In this document: positions 1-9,957 of the stretch, one piece after another
Numbering within the stretch: the first letter of the stretch is position 1
How the letters are laid out: every line of letters starts with the position of its first letter
Assembly: GCA_937958075.1 (NCBI GenBank)
Contig: CALFFB010000174.1
Coordinates: 1 to 14,067, forward strand
Reading direction: 5' to 3'
Length of the DNA: 14,067 nucleotides
From: an uncultured Geobacteraceae bacterium
GTDB lineage: Bacteria; Desulfobacterota; Desulfuromonadia; Desulfuromonadales; Geopsychrobacteraceae
Notes under the pieces: model-generated
Databases searched by the model: none
What the model was told of the DNA's origin: nothing
Seen by the model: only the letters and a program-made list of their open reading frames with translations
Program-made: the position numbers and the translations under genes

Positions 1-1311
1 GTCGTCGCCGTGTCCGGTGGTATCGATTCCGTTGTGCTGCTGACAGTGCTGGTGGAGATCCGTCGATCGCGGCGCTTGTCACTGGAGGTCGCTCATCTGG
101 ACCATCAGATCCGTCCGGAAAGTGGTGCCGATGCCGCCTTTGTCGAGCAGTTGTGCCGGCGTCTTGAGGTGCCTTTTCACGGGCAGGGTTGTGACGTGCC
201 GGCGCTGGCCCGAGATCGGGGCATCAGCCTGGAAATGGCGGGGCGCCAGGCGCGGCGTGACTTTCTGCTGCGAGTTGCCGGCCGCACAGGGGCAGGTCTG
301 ATCGCCCTGGGACATCACCGTGATGACCTGGCGGAAACCTTTCTGCTGCGCCTGGTGCGTGGTACCGGCATGAGCGGGCTGCGGGCCATGGCTGTGCGGC
401 AGGATATCTGGTGGCGACCGCTGCTGGGAGTCTCCCGCAGGGACCTCGTCGCCTACGCCGGAAAGCGGCAGCTGGACTGGACTGAGGATGATACCAACCA
501 GAACGCGGATATCGCCCGAAATTGTCTGCGCCATCAGGTTGTGCCGGTGTTGCGGCAGCTCAATCCGCAGGTGGATGAACATATCGCTGAGCTCTGTCGG
601 CAGGTCCAGGCAGAGGAGGATTTCTGGCGGCAACAGGTTGATCAGGCCCTGTCGCAGTTGACTGTCTGCGATCAGGATGAGGACGGCCTGGTGCTGAAAC
701 GGGAGGCTCTGGCTGCCCTGCATCCGGCGCTGCGCTTGCGGGTTTTGCGCGAGTCTCTGCACCGTGTGCGGGGGGATCTGCAGGGCATATCTTCCCGCCA
801 CCTGCGGACGGTTGACGCCCTCGTTACCGGCCTGCGGAGCCAGGCTCAACTTGATCTGCCCCGCTGCTGGGTGGGCCGTCGCTATGGGCTGTTGCGTTTT
901 TTGCAAAGGGCGCCAGAGCTTGCAGCTCCCTTCGATCTGGCGCTGAGGGTGCCGGGCCGAACCCCTTTGCCGGATGGCAGGGTGGTGGTTGCAACTCAGG
1001 ATATTGAGGTCGCAGGAGAATCGCGGGATTGCATAGAGCTTGATCCGGAACAACTTGACGGGCCGTTGCGGATACGCAGCTGGCGTCAGGGAGATCGGTT
1101 CGCGCCCGCCGGGATGAAGGGGCACAAAAAGCTGAAACGTTATTTTTCCGATAACAAGATGTCCCTGGAGGAGCGGGTGTCAACGCCGCTGCTGGTGGCC
1201 GGTGAGGTGGTTTTGTGGATCATCGGTCGGCGGCGTTCCCGCCACGCCCGGGGCAAGGGTGACGGCAGGCCTGTTATACGGCTGCGCGTGGACAAAAAAG
1301 CGGACAATTAA
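1..1311 (+). CDS. tilS: tRNA(Ile)-lysidine synthetase TilS, 5' end cut off
   Basis: TilS uses ATP and lysine to turn the wobble cytidine of the CAU-anticodon tRNA-Ile into lysidine, so that it reads AUA and is charged with isoleucine; it acts in the cytoplasm. The frame is open from base 1 and gives 436 residues. The reading begins VVAVSGGIDS, which is the N-type ATP-pyrophosphatase PP-loop (SGGxDS). This motif normally follows some 15-25 N-terminal residues, so the true start lies before the window and the GTG at 10 is an internal valine codon. A second family motif, GHHRDDLAET followed by LLRLVRGTG, lies near residues 100-125. The TilS C-terminal domain is clear at about residues 360-425 (RSWRQGDRF, KKLKRYFSD, then R..TPLLV.....LWIIGRR). 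The gene ends in TAA, 112 nt before ftsH. Identity is firm; only the N terminus is missing. Confidence 0.95.
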   Translation, partial: VVAVSGGIDSVVLLTVLVEIRRSRRLSLEVAHLDHQIRPESGADAAFVEQLCRRLEVPFHGQGCDVPALARDRGISLEMAGRQARRDFLLRVAGRTGAGLIALGHHRDDLAETFLLRLVRGTGMSGLRAMAVRQDIWWRPLLGVSRRDLVAYAGKRQLDWTEDDTNQNADIARNCLRHQVVPVLRQLNPQVDEHIAELCRQVQAEEDFWRQQVDQALSQLTVCDQDEDGLVLKREALAALHPALRLRVLRESLHRVRGDLQGISSRHLRTVDALVTGLRSQAQLDLPRCWVGRRYGLLRFLQRAPELAAPFDLALRVPGRTPLPDGRVVVATQDIEVAGESRDCIELDPEQLDGPLRIRSWRQGDRFAPAGMKGHKKLKRYFSDNKMSLEERVSTPLLVAGEVVLWIIGRRRSRHARGKGDGRPVIRLRVDKKADN

Positions 1312-1423
1312 CCTTGTGGGGGTGTCATCGTTTATGGTAGATTTTGCTGCTGTTTTAGCCGATTTTGTCAATTTCTGACCGGCTTGGTCGAAATACATCA
1401 ATTGCCCGACAGGGGGTCGATAC

Positions 1424-3486
<2,063 letters not shown>

Positions 3487-3487
<1 letters not shown>

Positions 3488-4347
3488 TGTCTGCCGTTGC
3501 CTCTGCCGTCTGGAAAGGGCGGGGCTGCACCCTTGATCTGACGTACCCCCGTTTTATGGGGGTCGTTAACGTGACGCCCGATTCCTTTTCCGACGGGGGG
3601 CGCTATCTGCAGACCGGAGCCGCGATTGAGCAGGCCCTGCAATTGCAGGTCGAAGGGGCGGATATTGTCGATATCGGCGGTGAAAGCACCCGTCCCGGAG
3701 CGCCGCCGGTGGCGGTGGATCAGGAGCTGGAACGGGTCCTTCCGGTTATCGCCGGTGTGCGCCGCCGCAGCGAGGTGCTGATTTCGGTGGATACCACCAA
3801 GGCACAGGTCGCTCGTGAGGCCGTTGCCGCCGGGGCCAACTTTGTGAACGATATCAGCGGCGGCAGTTTCGACCCGCAGATGTTCACGACCGTGGCCCGG
3901 TCAGGGGCAGGGCTGGTCGTCATGCATACCAGGGGGACGCCGGCGACGATGCAGCACAATACGAGCTACGGGGACCTGGTGCCGGAAGTAGAAAGCTTTT
4001 TGCGTCAGGCGGCCGAGGCGGCACAGGCCGCCGGGGTGCGCCACGATTACATCGCCATCGATCCGGGCATCGGTTTTGGCAAGAGTGCTGCCGGCAATCT
4101 GGCCCTGTTGCACCAGGCGGGTCGTTTTCATCGCCTCGGTTTTCCGCTGCTGTTGGGGACTTCACGCAAAAGTTTTATCGGCGCGATCCTGCAGCAGGAC
4201 GACCCGGAGCAACGTCTTTACGGGACCCTGGCGACGGTTGCCGCCGGGGTGGGTCAGGGCGTGCAGTTGTTTCGTGTCCACGATGTGCGGGCGACGCGGG
4301 AGGCGGCTCTGGTGGCCTGGGCTATTCGTGAGCAGCGACTGCCCTGA
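3487..4347 (+). CDS. folP: Dihydropteroate synthase FolP
   Basis: FolP condenses 6-hydroxymethyl-dihydropterin pyrophosphate with p-aminobenzoate to make dihydropteroate in folate synthesis; it is the sulfonamide target. The 286-residue product is a complete TIM barrel with the family signatures in order: MGVVNVTPDSFSDGG (24-38), DIGGESTRPG (62-71, pterin-pyrophosphate loop), SVDTTK (100-105), NDISGG (121-126), VMHTRGTP (145-152), DPGIGFGKS (192-200), LLLGTSRKSFIG (221-232) and RVHDV (263-267). The ATG at 3487 shares its A with the ftsH stop (TGATG). No strong Shine-Dalgarno is visible there, so translation is probably coupled to ftsH. The 23 residues before MGVVN are a usual leader length, which supports this start over the ATG at 3556. 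The ftsH-folP pairing is common in bacteria. Confidence 0.96.
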
Positions 4348-4420
4348 TACGATCAACGACCCAGATCCGGCTTTCGGTAACGTTCCAACCTGAGTAAATC
4401 TATGCCTGGTGGTGAGAGCA

Positions 4421-5197
4421 ATGCTTGACGTTCTTTATAATATCCGCATCCTCGATATTCTGGACGTCAGTATTGTGGCCTTTATCATTTACCGGATTAT
4501 TCTGCTGATCAAGGGCACCCGCGCCGTCCAGATGCTCCTTGGTCTGGCTGTGATTCTGGCCGTTTACATGGCCTCCCGGGTCGGTGATCTCCACACCCTG
4601 AACTGGTTTTTAAGCAATTTCCTGTCGTCGATCATTCTGGTCATCATCGTCATTTTTCAGAATGACATCCGCCGGGCACTGATGCACGTCGGGCGCAACC
4701 CTTTTCTCGGTGGCGCCAGTTACCGCGAAGAGTCGGCGATGATTGAAGAGCTGGTCAAGGCGGCAGTGGCCCTTGCCAACCGCAAGATCGGCGCCCTCAT
4801 CGTTGTCGAGCGTGAAAATGGCATCAAGGATATCCTCGAATCGGGAACCGCCCTTGATGCCAAAATATCCTGCGATCTCGTTCGCTCCATCTTCATGCCG
4901 CAATCCCCTTTGCACGATGGCGCCCTGGTTGTGCAACAGGGGCGACTGAGTCTGGCCGGCTGTTTTCTTCCCCTGACCCAGGGCAGTAACCTGTCGACGG
5001 AGCTCGGTACGCGACATCGCGCCGCTATCGGCCTGACGGAACTGGCCGATGCCATCGCCATTATCGTTTCCGAGGAAACCGGCAAGATTTCCGTTGCCGT
5101 CAACGGCGGGATGACCCGGAACCTCGATGCCACCAGCCTGAAGAAGGTCCTGAGTCGCCTGCTTGAGCCGCGTACAGCCAAAAAGAAGAAGGGGTAA
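4421..5197 (+). CDS. cdaA: Membrane diadenylate cyclase CdaA (c-di-AMP synthase)
   Basis: CdaA (DacA/YbbP) joins two ATP into cyclic di-AMP at the cytoplasmic face of the inner membrane. Counted from the ATG at 4421 the product has 258 residues. Three membrane segments lie at about 11-29, 37-52 and 64-79, followed by a DAC domain to about residue 240. The two catalytic signatures are intact: DGA at 166-168 (in LHDGALVVQ) and RHR at 198-200 (in TRHRAAIGL). The tail is basic (KKKKG). Start choice: GGTGA at 4410-4414 sits 6 nt before ATG 4421 and matches the anti-Shine-Dalgarno; GTG codons at 4409 and 4412 are possible but have no clear site upstream. The gene lies 73 nt after folP and 3 nt before ybbR. 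Upstream of ybbR and glmM it forms the triad known from Firmicutes, where YbbR/CdaR and GlmM bind and modulate CdaA. The enzyme call is firm; that regulation is inferred here. Confidence 0.95.
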   Translation: MLDVLYNIRILDILDVSIVAFIIYRIILLIKGTRAVQMLLGLAVILAVYMASRVGDLHTLNWFLSNFLSSIILVIIVIFQNDIRRALMHVGRNPFLGGASYREESAMIEELVKAAVALANRKIGALIVVERENGIKDILESGTALDAKISCDLVRSIFMPQSPLHDGALVVQQGRLSLAGCFLPLTQGSNLSTELGTRHRAAIGLTELADAIAIIVSEETGKISVAVNGGMTRNLDATSLKKVLSRLLEPRTAKKKKG

Positions 5198-5200
5198 GCG

Positions 5201-5902
5201 ATGTTCAAGTTGTTGACGGAAAATTGGGCATTGAAACTGATTTCCCTGATTCTGGCGATCATGCTCTGGTTTTTTATCATGGGCGAGCGGCGGCTTGAGG
5301 TGAACTATCGGGTCCCCCTGGAGTTGCAGAACCTGCCTCGGGAATTGATGGTCGCCAATGAGATTCCGAGCATGGTCGATGTCCGGGTCAGCGGCCCGCG
5401 AACCCTGCTGATGCAGGTCAGCCCCAATGACATCAGCATCACTGTTGATCTGTCCGGCCTGCGGCCGGGGCTGACCTCCTTCCGGCGCCTTGACGAGCGC
5501 TTGAATCTGCCCAGCGGCCTGCGGGTCACACGCTTATCCCCCTCTTTTGTCGATGTCCGTCTGGAGCGTGTGCAGCAGAAGCAGGTTCCGGTGGTGATTT
5601 CTCTGACGGGTGAACCGAAGGAGGGGTTCCAGATCGGCAGTGTCAAAGCCTTTCCCGATCAGGTGATTCTGGAAGGGGCGGAATCGGAACTGAAAAATAT
5701 CAATGAGGTCACCACCGAGGAGGTCGATCTGACGGGGGTGAACAGTGGTTTTTCCCTGATCGTGCCCTTGACCCATCGGGGTCTTTACAGCTGGTTTAAA
5801 AATGACAGTACGGCGGAGGTTCAGGTCGCTATCGAGGCCGTGGAAACGCCGGAAATTCTGGATGATGCCCCTGCTGAAGAAGCCGGGGCGGGAGGGAATT
5901 GA
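5201..5902 (+). CDS. ybbR: YbbR-domain protein, probable CdaA partner (CdaR-like)
   Basis: YbbR-domain proteins are membrane-anchored extracytoplasmic proteins; in Firmicutes CdaR contacts CdaA through the membrane and modulates c-di-AMP synthesis. The 233-residue product starts with a short cytoplasmic stretch, then one strongly hydrophobic segment at about 12-28 (LKLISLILAIMLWFFIM), and the rest would be outside the inner membrane. Two YbbR-type repeats can be made out, at about 32-116 and 117-215, each opening with a VP.....L strand and carrying a P..V...G stretch in the middle. Firmicutes CdaR has more repeats, so this is a short form. AAGGGG at 5189-5194 is 6 nt before the ATG. The gene follows cdaA by 3 nt and precedes glmM by 2 nt. 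There is no enzymatic motif. Family call firm; partnership with CdaA inferred from context. Confidence 0.9.
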   Translation: MFKLLTENWALKLISLILAIMLWFFIMGERRLEVNYRVPLELQNLPRELMVANEIPSMVDVRVSGPRTLLMQVSPNDISITVDLSGLRPGLTSFRRLDERLNLPSGLRVTRLSPSFVDVRLERVQQKQVPVVISLTGEPKEGFQIGSVKAFPDQVILEGAESELKNINEVTTEEVDLTGVNSGFSLIVPLTHRGLYSWFKNDSTAEVQVAIEAVETPEILDDAPAEEAGAGGN

Positions 5903-5904
5903 CC

Positions 5905-7263
5905 ATGGAAAAAAAATTGTTCGGCACCGACGGCGTACGCGGGGTTGCCAACGTCGAGCCGATGACCACGGAAATGGCCCTGCAACTGGGGCGGGCCGCC
6001 GCCTATGTCTGCAAAAAGGACCCGGCCCGGCGACATCGCATCGTCATCGGCAAGGATACACGCCTGTCCGGTTACATGCTGGAAAACGCCATGGTCGCCG
6101 GAATCTGTTCCATGGGAGTTGATGTGCTTATTGTCGGTCCGCTGCCGACGCCCGGCATCGCCTTTATCACCGCCTCCATGCGGGCCGATGCCGGCGTGGT
6201 CATCAGTGCCTCCCACAACGCCTATCAGGATAACGGCATCAAGTTCTTTTCCAATACGGGGTTCAAACTGCCCGACGAGGTTGAGCTCGAGATTGAGGAC
6301 TTGATTCTGAACCATCGGATTGATGCCTTGCGCCCCATTGCCGAAAATGTCGGCAAGGCGTTTCGTATCGACGACGCCATCGGCCGGTATGTCGTGTTCC
6401 TGAAGAACACCTTTCCCCGTGATCTTGACCTGCAGGGCTTGCGCATCGTTCTCGATTGTGCCCACGGCGCCGGCTATCGGGTCGCCCCGGCGGTGCTGAC
6501 GGAGCTGGGCGCCGAAGTGATCCCCCTCGGCGTTCATCCCAACGGCCTGAACATCAACGACGGCTGCGGGTCGATGCACCCTGAGGTGATGGCCGCCAAG
6601 GTGCGCGAGTATCGTGCCGATATCGGCATGGCCCTGGATGGTGACGCCGATCGGGTGATTTTTGTCGATGAGAACGGACAGGAGGTTGATGGCGATCACA
6701 TCCTGGCCCTCTGCGGCACCGAAATGCTGCAGCAGAACGCCCTGCAGAAAAAAACTGTGGTGGCGACGGTGATGAGCAATATGGGGCTGGATCTGGCCAT
6801 GAAGCAGGCCGGCGGCAAGGTGGTGCGTACCGCCGTAGGTGACCGCTATGTTGTCGAGGAGATGCTGCGTGGCGGCTATAACCTTGGTGGTGAGCAGTCC
6901 GGTCATATGATCTTTCTCGATCATAATAGCACCGGCGACGGAATCCTTTCGGCACTGCAGGTGCTGGCGGTCATGCAGCGCAAGAACCGCCCCCTGTCGG
7001 AACTGGCGCGGATTATGACCTCGCTGCCGCAGGTGCTGGTCAACGTCAAGGTGCGCAAGCGCGCCGATCTGAGCAAAATCGCTCCGGTCAAGGAGGCGAT
7101 GAAGGGTATTGAAGGGGAGCTGGCCGGCAAGGGGCGCCTGCTGGTGCGCTATTCCGGAACCGAGCCGCTGCTGCGGATTATGGTGGAAGGGGAGGATCAG
7201 GGGCGCATCAATGACCTCGCCGGGCAGCTGGCGGAGGTGGTGCGTCAGCAGATCGGTGCCTGA
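5905..7263 (+). CDS. glmM: Phosphoglucosamine mutase GlmM
   Basis: GlmM converts glucosamine-6-phosphate to glucosamine-1-phosphate, the step before UDP-GlcNAc, and so feeds peptidoglycan and lipopolysaccharide. The product is 452 residues, the normal length. The start is ATG 5905, giving MEKKLFGTDGVRG as in other GlmMs, with GGAGG at 5891-5895, 9 nt upstream; a TTG at 5899 in frame is closer to that site and is rejected. The active-site loop SASHN is at 101-105, with Ser103 the expected phosphoserine. The metal loop DGDADR is at 245-250, the sugar-binding GGEQSGH at 328-334, and the phosphate-binding RYSGTEPLLRIMVEG at 415-429. The residue after SASHN is Ala106, where most homologues I recall have Pro. 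In Firmicutes GlmM also binds and inhibits CdaA, which would tie wall supply to c-di-AMP; the same gene order here makes that plausible. Confidence 0.97.
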   Translation: MEKKLFGTDGVRGVANVEPMTTEMALQLGRAAAYVCKKDPARRHRIVIGKDTRLSGYMLENAMVAGICSMGVDVLIVGPLPTPGIAFITASMRADAGVVISASHNAYQDNGIKFFSNTGFKLPDEVELEIEDLILNHRIDALRPIAENVGKAFRIDDAIGRYVVFLKNTFPRDLDLQGLRIVLDCAHGAGYRVAPAVLTELGAEVIPLGVHPNGLNINDGCGSMHPEVMAAKVREYRADIGMALDGDADRVIFVDENGQEVDGDHILALCGTEMLQQNALQKKTVVATVMSNMGLDLAMKQAGGKVVRTAVGDRYVVEEMLRGGYNLGGEQSGHMIFLDHNSTGDGILSALQVLAVMQRKNRPLSELARIMTSLPQVLVNVKVRKRADLSKIAPVKEAMKGIEGELAGKGRLLVRYSGTEPLLRIMVEGEDQGRINDLAGQLAEVVRQQIGA

Positions 7264-7293
7264 TCTGGTGATGACCGTTACAGGAGAATTTTT

Positions 7294-8013
7294 ATGATGC
7301 TGAAACTGAGCGTCAACGTTGATCATATCGCCACCATCCGCCAGGCCCGGGGGATCGATGAGCCGGATCCGGTGGCAGCGGCGGTCCTCGCCGAACTCGC
7401 CGGAGCCCACGGTATTACCGTCCACCTGCGGGAGGATCGGCGCCACATTCAGGATCGTGATGTAGAGATCCTGCGGCGCACGGTGACCACGCGCCTCAAT
7501 CTGGAAATGGCGGCGACGGAGGATATGGTCGCCTTTGCCCTGAAAATTCGCCCGGATCTGGTGACCCTGGTGCCCGAGGGTCGCCATGAACTGACCACTG
7601 AAGGCGGGCTCGATGTGAATCTGCTCAAAGCGTCCCTTAAGCAGAAAATTTCCCAGCTGCGTCAGGCCGGTATTCAGGTCAGCCTGTTTGTCGAGGCGAA
7701 TCCGGAACAGATCAAGGCCAGCCACCGGGTCGGGGCCGATATGGTCGAAATCCACACGGGGACCTACTGTGAAGCCGGGTCGGACAAAGTGCGTACGGAT
7801 GAGTTGCGGCGCATTGAGCTTGCCGGCACTGCCGCCCGCAAGCTGGGCCTTCGGGTCAGTGCCGGACACGGGCTCAATTACCGTAATGTCTCAGAAGTAG
7901 CGGCCCTGCCGGGTTTTGAGGAGTTCAATATCGGTCACAGTATCGTCGGCCGGGCGGCCCTGGTGGGGATGGAACGCGCCGTCAGGGAGATGCTCGACCT
8001 GATGCGGGCCTGA
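7294..8013 (+). CDS. pdxJ: Pyridoxine 5'-phosphate synthase PdxJ
   Basis: PdxJ closes the pyridine ring of vitamin B6 by condensing 1-deoxyxylulose-5-phosphate with 3-amino-2-oxopropyl phosphate to give pyridoxine-5'-phosphate. Its presence indicates the DXP-dependent B6 route rather than PdxS/PdxT. The 239-residue product shows LSVNVDHIATIRQARG (5-20), VHLREDRRHIQDRDV (43-57), LNLEMA (68-73) and SAGHGLNYRNV (189-199). His44, Glu71 and His192 line up with the catalytic His45, Glu72 and His193 of the E. coli enzyme. There are two adjacent ATG codons at 7294 and 7297; AGGAGA at 7282-7287 suits either (6 or 9 nt). A 30-nt gap separates it from glmM and one base from acpS. A pdxJ-acpS pair is common in proteobacteria. 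Confidence 0.97.
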   Translation: MMLKLSVNVDHIATIRQARGIDEPDPVAAAVLAELAGAHGITVHLREDRRHIQDRDVEILRRTVTTRLNLEMAATEDMVAFALKIRPDLVTLVPEGRHELTTEGGLDVNLLKASLKQKISQLRQAGIQVSLFVEANPEQIKASHRVGADMVEIHTGTYCEAGSDKVRTDELRRIELAGTAARKLGLRVSAGHGLNYRNVSEVAALPGFEEFNIGHSIVGRAALVGMERAVREMLDLMRA

Positions 8014-8014
8014 C

Positions 8015-8392
8015 ATGGCTATTGTCGGTATCGGGGTCGATCTGGCGCGGATCGACAGGTTCAAACGCTTTGTTGCTGACCGGCGGACGGTTCTTGAGCG
8101 GCTGTTTGCGCCGTCGGAGCTTGAATATGCCCTGGCGAAAAAGCGTCCGGAGCAGTATCTGGCCGCCCGTTTTGCCGCCAAAGAGGCTTTTTTGAAGGCT
8201 CTGGGCACGGGTCTGAGCGAGGGGCTGTCCTGGCAGCAGATCATTGTTGTCAGGGATGACTCCGGCTGCCCGGCGTTACAGCTCAGCGGTCGGGCGGCCG
8301 CCCTCATGGCCGAGCGGGGGGGGCGCAGATCGCATCTCAGCTGTTCCCACGATGGGGACTACGCGGTAGCGACGGTCATTCTGGAGGGCTGA
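8015..8392 (+). CDS. acpS: Holo-[acyl-carrier-protein] synthase AcpS
   Basis: AcpS moves the 4'-phosphopantetheine arm from coenzyme A to the serine of apo-acyl carrier protein, activating it for fatty acid synthesis. The 125-residue product has the normal AcpS length. It opens with the family motif GIGVDLARIDRF (5-16), in which Asp9 is the expected magnesium ligand. The second motif, ARFAAKEAFLKALGTG, covers 51-66 with Glu57 the second metal ligand. The C-terminal strand SHDGDYAVATVILE (111-124) is also typical. The ATG lies one base after the pdxJ stop with only a poor ribosome site, and the TGA overlaps the ATG of nnr (TGATG), so expression is probably coupled on both sides. Confidence 0.95.
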   Translation: MAIVGIGVDLARIDRFKRFVADRRTVLERLFAPSELEYALAKKRPEQYLAARFAAKEAFLKALGTGLSEGLSWQQIIVVRDDSGCPALQLSGRAAALMAERGGRRSHLSCSHDGDYAVATVILEG

Positions 8393-9957
8393 TGGACATC
8401 TATACAGCGGCGCAGATGATTGCAGCGGATCACCATGCCATAACCTGTCTGGGGCTGCCCGGTGCGGTTTTGATGGAAACGGCGGGGCGTTGCTGCGCCC
8501 GGGTTTTTGCCGCGGAATTCGCTGCCAGGTTTCCGGCCAGGGTGCTGGTGCTCGCCGGCAAGGGGAACAATGGCGGCGATGGTTACGTTATCGCCCGGCT
8601 GCTGGCTGATCGTGGCTGGCCGGTGACCACCCTGGTTGTGGCGGACGAAAACACAATCTCCGGAGATGCGGCCCTCATGCTGCGGGTGCTGCGCAATTGT
8701 GGCGGCGAGGTTGTCTTTGCCGGAGATGAGGCGTCACTGCGTCGCCAGTTTGTCGAAGCCGATGCCCGGTTGATCGTCGATGCCGTTTTCGGCACCGGTC
8801 TGCAGGATCGCGTCAGGGGACTGGGGCAGGTTGCCATCGAGCTGATCAACAGTTCCGGAGTGCCGGTGCTGGCCGTGGATATGCCGTCCGGCGTGGATGC
8901 CTCGACGGGCCGGATTTGCGGCAGTGCGGTTCGTGCCGACGTGACCGTGACCTTTGATCATGCCAAAATCGGACATGTCAGCGATCCGGGGGCAGGGTGT
9001 GTCGGCAGACTGGAGGTGGTGGATATCGGGATCCCCCGCCGGCACCGCCCTGAATCATGCACGACCTCGATTGAACTGATCGATGCCGAGGCGGCACGCC
9101 GACGGCTGCCCCGGCGCAGTGCCGACGGTCACAAAGGGCGTTTCGGCCATCTGCTGCTGGTGGCGGGATCACCCGGCAAAACCGGAGCCGCGGCTCTGGC
9201 CGCTAACGCAGCGGTGCGCAGTGGTTGTGGTCTGGTCACGGCGGTGGTGCCGGCGTCCTTGAACACGGTTCTGGAAGTCAAGTTAACCGAAGCCATGACC
9301 GTGCCCGCGCCCGACGCGGAGGGTCTGTTGACGGCAGCCGCCGAGGCAATAGTCAATGCCCGGCTTGAGGCGTGCCAGGTGTTGGCGGTCGGTCCCGGAC
9401 TGGGGCAGAGCCGGGAGTTGCGACAGCTGGTGAGACAGCTCGTCGTAACCGGGAAAAAACCGGTTGTTGTTGATGCCGACGGACTCAATCTGCTGGCGGG
9501 GCAACTGGATTGTCTCAAGGCCCGCGAAGGGGCACCCCTTGTTTTAACGCCGCATCCCGGGGAAATGTCTCGGCTGACAGGCCTTTCCGTTGCCGAAATT
9601 GAAGAAAATCGCTTCTGCGTGGCCAGAGACTTTGCCGTGGAATACGGAGTTGTTCTGCTGCTCAAGGGGGCACGCACCCTGGTCGCTGCACCCGACGGTC
9701 GGGTCAGCATCAACAGCAGCGGCAACAGCGGCCTGGCCGCCGGAGGCAGTGGCGATGTGCTCACCGGCCTGCTCGGAGGCCTGCTCGCCCAGGGCTGCGA
9801 CGGTTATCTGGCCGCCGGTCTTGCCGCTTTTCTGCACGGCCGCAGCGCCGAGCTCATTGCCGCTCAGCGCGGAGTCGCCGGGATGACGGCGACGGAACTT
9901 ATTGACGGGTTACCGGCAGCCCGCCACGAACTGGAGAAAGGGATCCTTGCATGTTGA
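8392..9957 (+). CDS. nnr: Bifunctional NAD(P)H-hydrate repair enzyme (epimerase + ADP-dependent dehydratase)
   Basis: This fused enzyme repairs hydrated NADH and NADPH: the N-terminal part interconverts the R and S epimers and the C-terminal part dehydrates the S form with ADP. The 521-residue product has a YjeF-N (NnrE) domain at about 1-215, with AGKGNNGGDGYVIARLL (55-71), DAVFGTGL (130-137) and DMPSGVDASTG (163-173). A ribokinase-like NnrD domain covers about 225-515, with HKGRFGHLLLVAGSPGKTG (247-265), GPGLG (334-338), DADGLN (361-366), LTPHPGEM (385-392) and GLAAGGSGDVLTG (447-459), in which Asp455 is the likely catalytic residue. Both halves look active. The start shares a base with the acpS stop, and the last 7 bases overlap the next gene. 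The two activities are separate genes in some organisms but fused here, as in E. coli YjeF. Confidence 0.95.
   Translation: MDIYTAAQMIAADHHAITCLGLPGAVLMETAGRCCARVFAAEFAARFPARVLVLAGKGNNGGDGYVIARLLADRGWPVTTLVVADENTISGDAALMLRVLRNCGGEVVFAGDEASLRRQFVEADARLIVDAVFGTGLQDRVRGLGQVAIELINSSGVPVLAVDMPSGVDASTGRICGSAVRADVTVTFDHAKIGHVSDPGAGCVGRLEVVDIGIPRRHRPESCTTSIELIDAEAARRRLPRRSADGHKGRFGHLLLVAGSPGKTGAAALAANAAVRSGCGLVTAVVPASLNTVLEVKLTEAMTVPAPDAEGLLTAAAEAIVNARLEACQVLAVGPGLGQSRELRQLVRQLVVTGKKPVVVDADGLNLLAGQLDCLKAREGAPLVLTPHPGEMSRLTGLSVAEIEENRFCVARDFAVEYGVVLLLKGARTLVAAPDGRVSINSSGNSGLAAGGSGDVLTGLLGGLLAQGCDGYLAAGLAAFLHGRSAELIAAQRGVAGMTATELIDGLPAARHELEKGILAC

Noticed and set aside
1365..1393. Possible ftsH promoter, TTGTCA with a 17-nt spacer to TCGAAA
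   Set aside because: The -35 is good (5 of 6) but the -10 matches only 3 of 6; no heat-shock type promoter was found either. A promoter in the 112-nt gap is likely but cannot be placed.
5899..5904. TTG start for GlmM two codons before the ATG
   Set aside because: The ATG at 5905 is better placed from GGAGG (9 nt versus 3 nt) and gives the usual N terminus.
5821..7869. A very long minus-strand open frame (682 codons) opposite ybbR, glmM and pdxJ
   Set aside because: It lies across three genes with intact family motifs on the + strand, and its product is His-, Gln- and Gly-rich without any motif, as expected of antisense frames in GC-rich coding DNA.
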